A stretch of DNA of 5,500 nt. Origin: a bacterium. GTDB lineage: Bacteria; Bacillota; Clostridia; Oscillospirales; Ruminococcaceae. Positions within the stretch are counted from its first letter, which is position 1. Each line of letters opens with the position of its first letter. Shown here piece by piece: positions 5,239-5,500 of the stretch. A program made the position numbers and the translations under genes. The stretch spans positions 1 to 5,500 of the forward strand of contig SFVK01000022.1 in assembly GCA_004561545.1 (NCBI GenBank), read 5' to 3'. The notes under the pieces are model-generated. The model was given only the letters and a program-made list of their open reading frames with translations, had not been told where the DNA came from and searched no databases.

Positions 5239-5500
5239 GATGAGTTTCATATCCACCAGAACCTGACGCAGCTTATCCTTCTCGGCGGGGGTCAGCTCAC
5301 CGATGGGGTCCAGGCACTTGCCCACGGGGATGCCCTGTAAGGTCAGGCCCTCCTTGATGACCTCCGGGAAGGTGCCCATGGCGCAGGCGATGCGCAGCGG
5401 GGCCAGACGGTACTGGGCCTCCAGCGCGCCGTTCCAGTCGCCGTCCATGTACTTGTCGTAGATGTCGGCCACCACGCGGGGGGCCACGTTGGCGCAGCTG
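5236..5500 (-). CDS. DapA/NAL-family class I lyase, C-terminal part (5' end outside window)
   Basis: The last 87 or so residues of a protein are visible, entering the window in frame with S-C-A-N-V-A-P-R and ending with TGA at 5238-5236. The S-x-x-x-N-V-A-P turn, the LRIACAMGTFPEVIKEGL helix (an L-G-T-F-P-x-x-x-K-E-like pattern) and the C-terminal LTPAEKDKLRQVLVDM helix are typical of the dihydrodipicolinate synthase / N-acetylneuraminate lyase superfamily. The Schiff-base lysine lies upstream and cannot be seen. Next to glucarate dehydratase it probably acts on 5-keto-4-deoxyglucarate. One option is KdgD, which makes 2-oxoglutarate semialdehyde; the other is an aldolase giving pyruvate and tartronate semialdehyde. 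The retained SxxxNVAP turn is that of generic aldolases, and the glycerate kinase in the operon favours cleavage. A true DapA for lysine synthesis is unlikely in this setting but not ruled out. Confidence 0.85.
   Translation of the reverse strand, partial: SCANVAPRVVADIYDKYMDGDWNGALEAQYRLAPLRIACAMGTFPEVIKEGLTLQGIPVGKCLDPIGELTPAEKDKLRQVLVDMKLI

Noticed and set aside
2547..5243. An 898-codon open frame on the plus strand opposite both dehydratase genes
   Set aside because: It is antisense to two certain genes, has a low-complexity His/Gly/Val/Ala/Gln-rich translation with no domain, and is explained by strong G/C bias at third codon positions and by the two dehydratases sharing one frame.
5236..5500. 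Housekeeping dihydrodipicolinate synthase
   Set aside because: The operon partners are all aldarate enzymes with no lysine-pathway gene in sight; the call is kept at superfamily level because the catalytic lysine region is outside the window.

Overview
The window looks like chromosomal DNA of a GC-rich, low-redundancy-intergenic Firmicute, most likely a gut Clostridia member (Oscillospiraceae-like). The reasons are the high-GC coding sequence, strong AGGAGG-type ribosome binding sites on every gene, 12-13 base gene junctions and the gene families present. This placement is inference; there is no rRNA or marker gene in the window. All supported genes are on the minus strand, so the window is read right to left.

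From 5500 down to 1278 there is a tight sugar-acid catabolic operon. It holds the 3' end of a DapA-family class I aldolase/dehydratase (5236-5500, cut by the window edge), a glucarate dehydratase of the GudD type (3882-5222), a second glucarate dehydratase-related paralogue closer to GudX (2523-3869), and a MOFRL-family glycerate 2-kinase (1278-2510). In each junction the upstream TGA overlaps or abuts the Shine-Dalgarno sequence of the next gene. The likely chemistry starts with dehydration of D-glucarate (or an epimer) to 5-keto-4-deoxyglucarate. The DapA-family enzyme would then cleave this to pyruvate plus tartronate semialdehyde, an unseen reductase would form glycerate, and the kinase would make 2-phosphoglycerate. 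The dehydratase and kinase steps are supported by sequence; the aldolase step and the reductase are inferred. A strong intrinsic terminator (1214-1262) closes the operon.

Immediately after that terminator lies a DUF554 (YdfK/YqgA-type) membrane protein gene (504-1199). Its ribosome binding site directly abuts the terminator T-tract, so its expression must depend on readthrough or on a promoter inside the upstream gene.

From 503 to 175 is a 329-base AT-richer non-coding stretch. It contains an unexplained helically phased array of a GGACACNT octamer, spaced T-tracts, and an inverted repeat overlapping a possible promoter. It precedes a small zinc-ribbon protein gene (174 to 1) that runs off the left edge of the window. 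The octamer array and the twin dehydratases are the most interesting items here.
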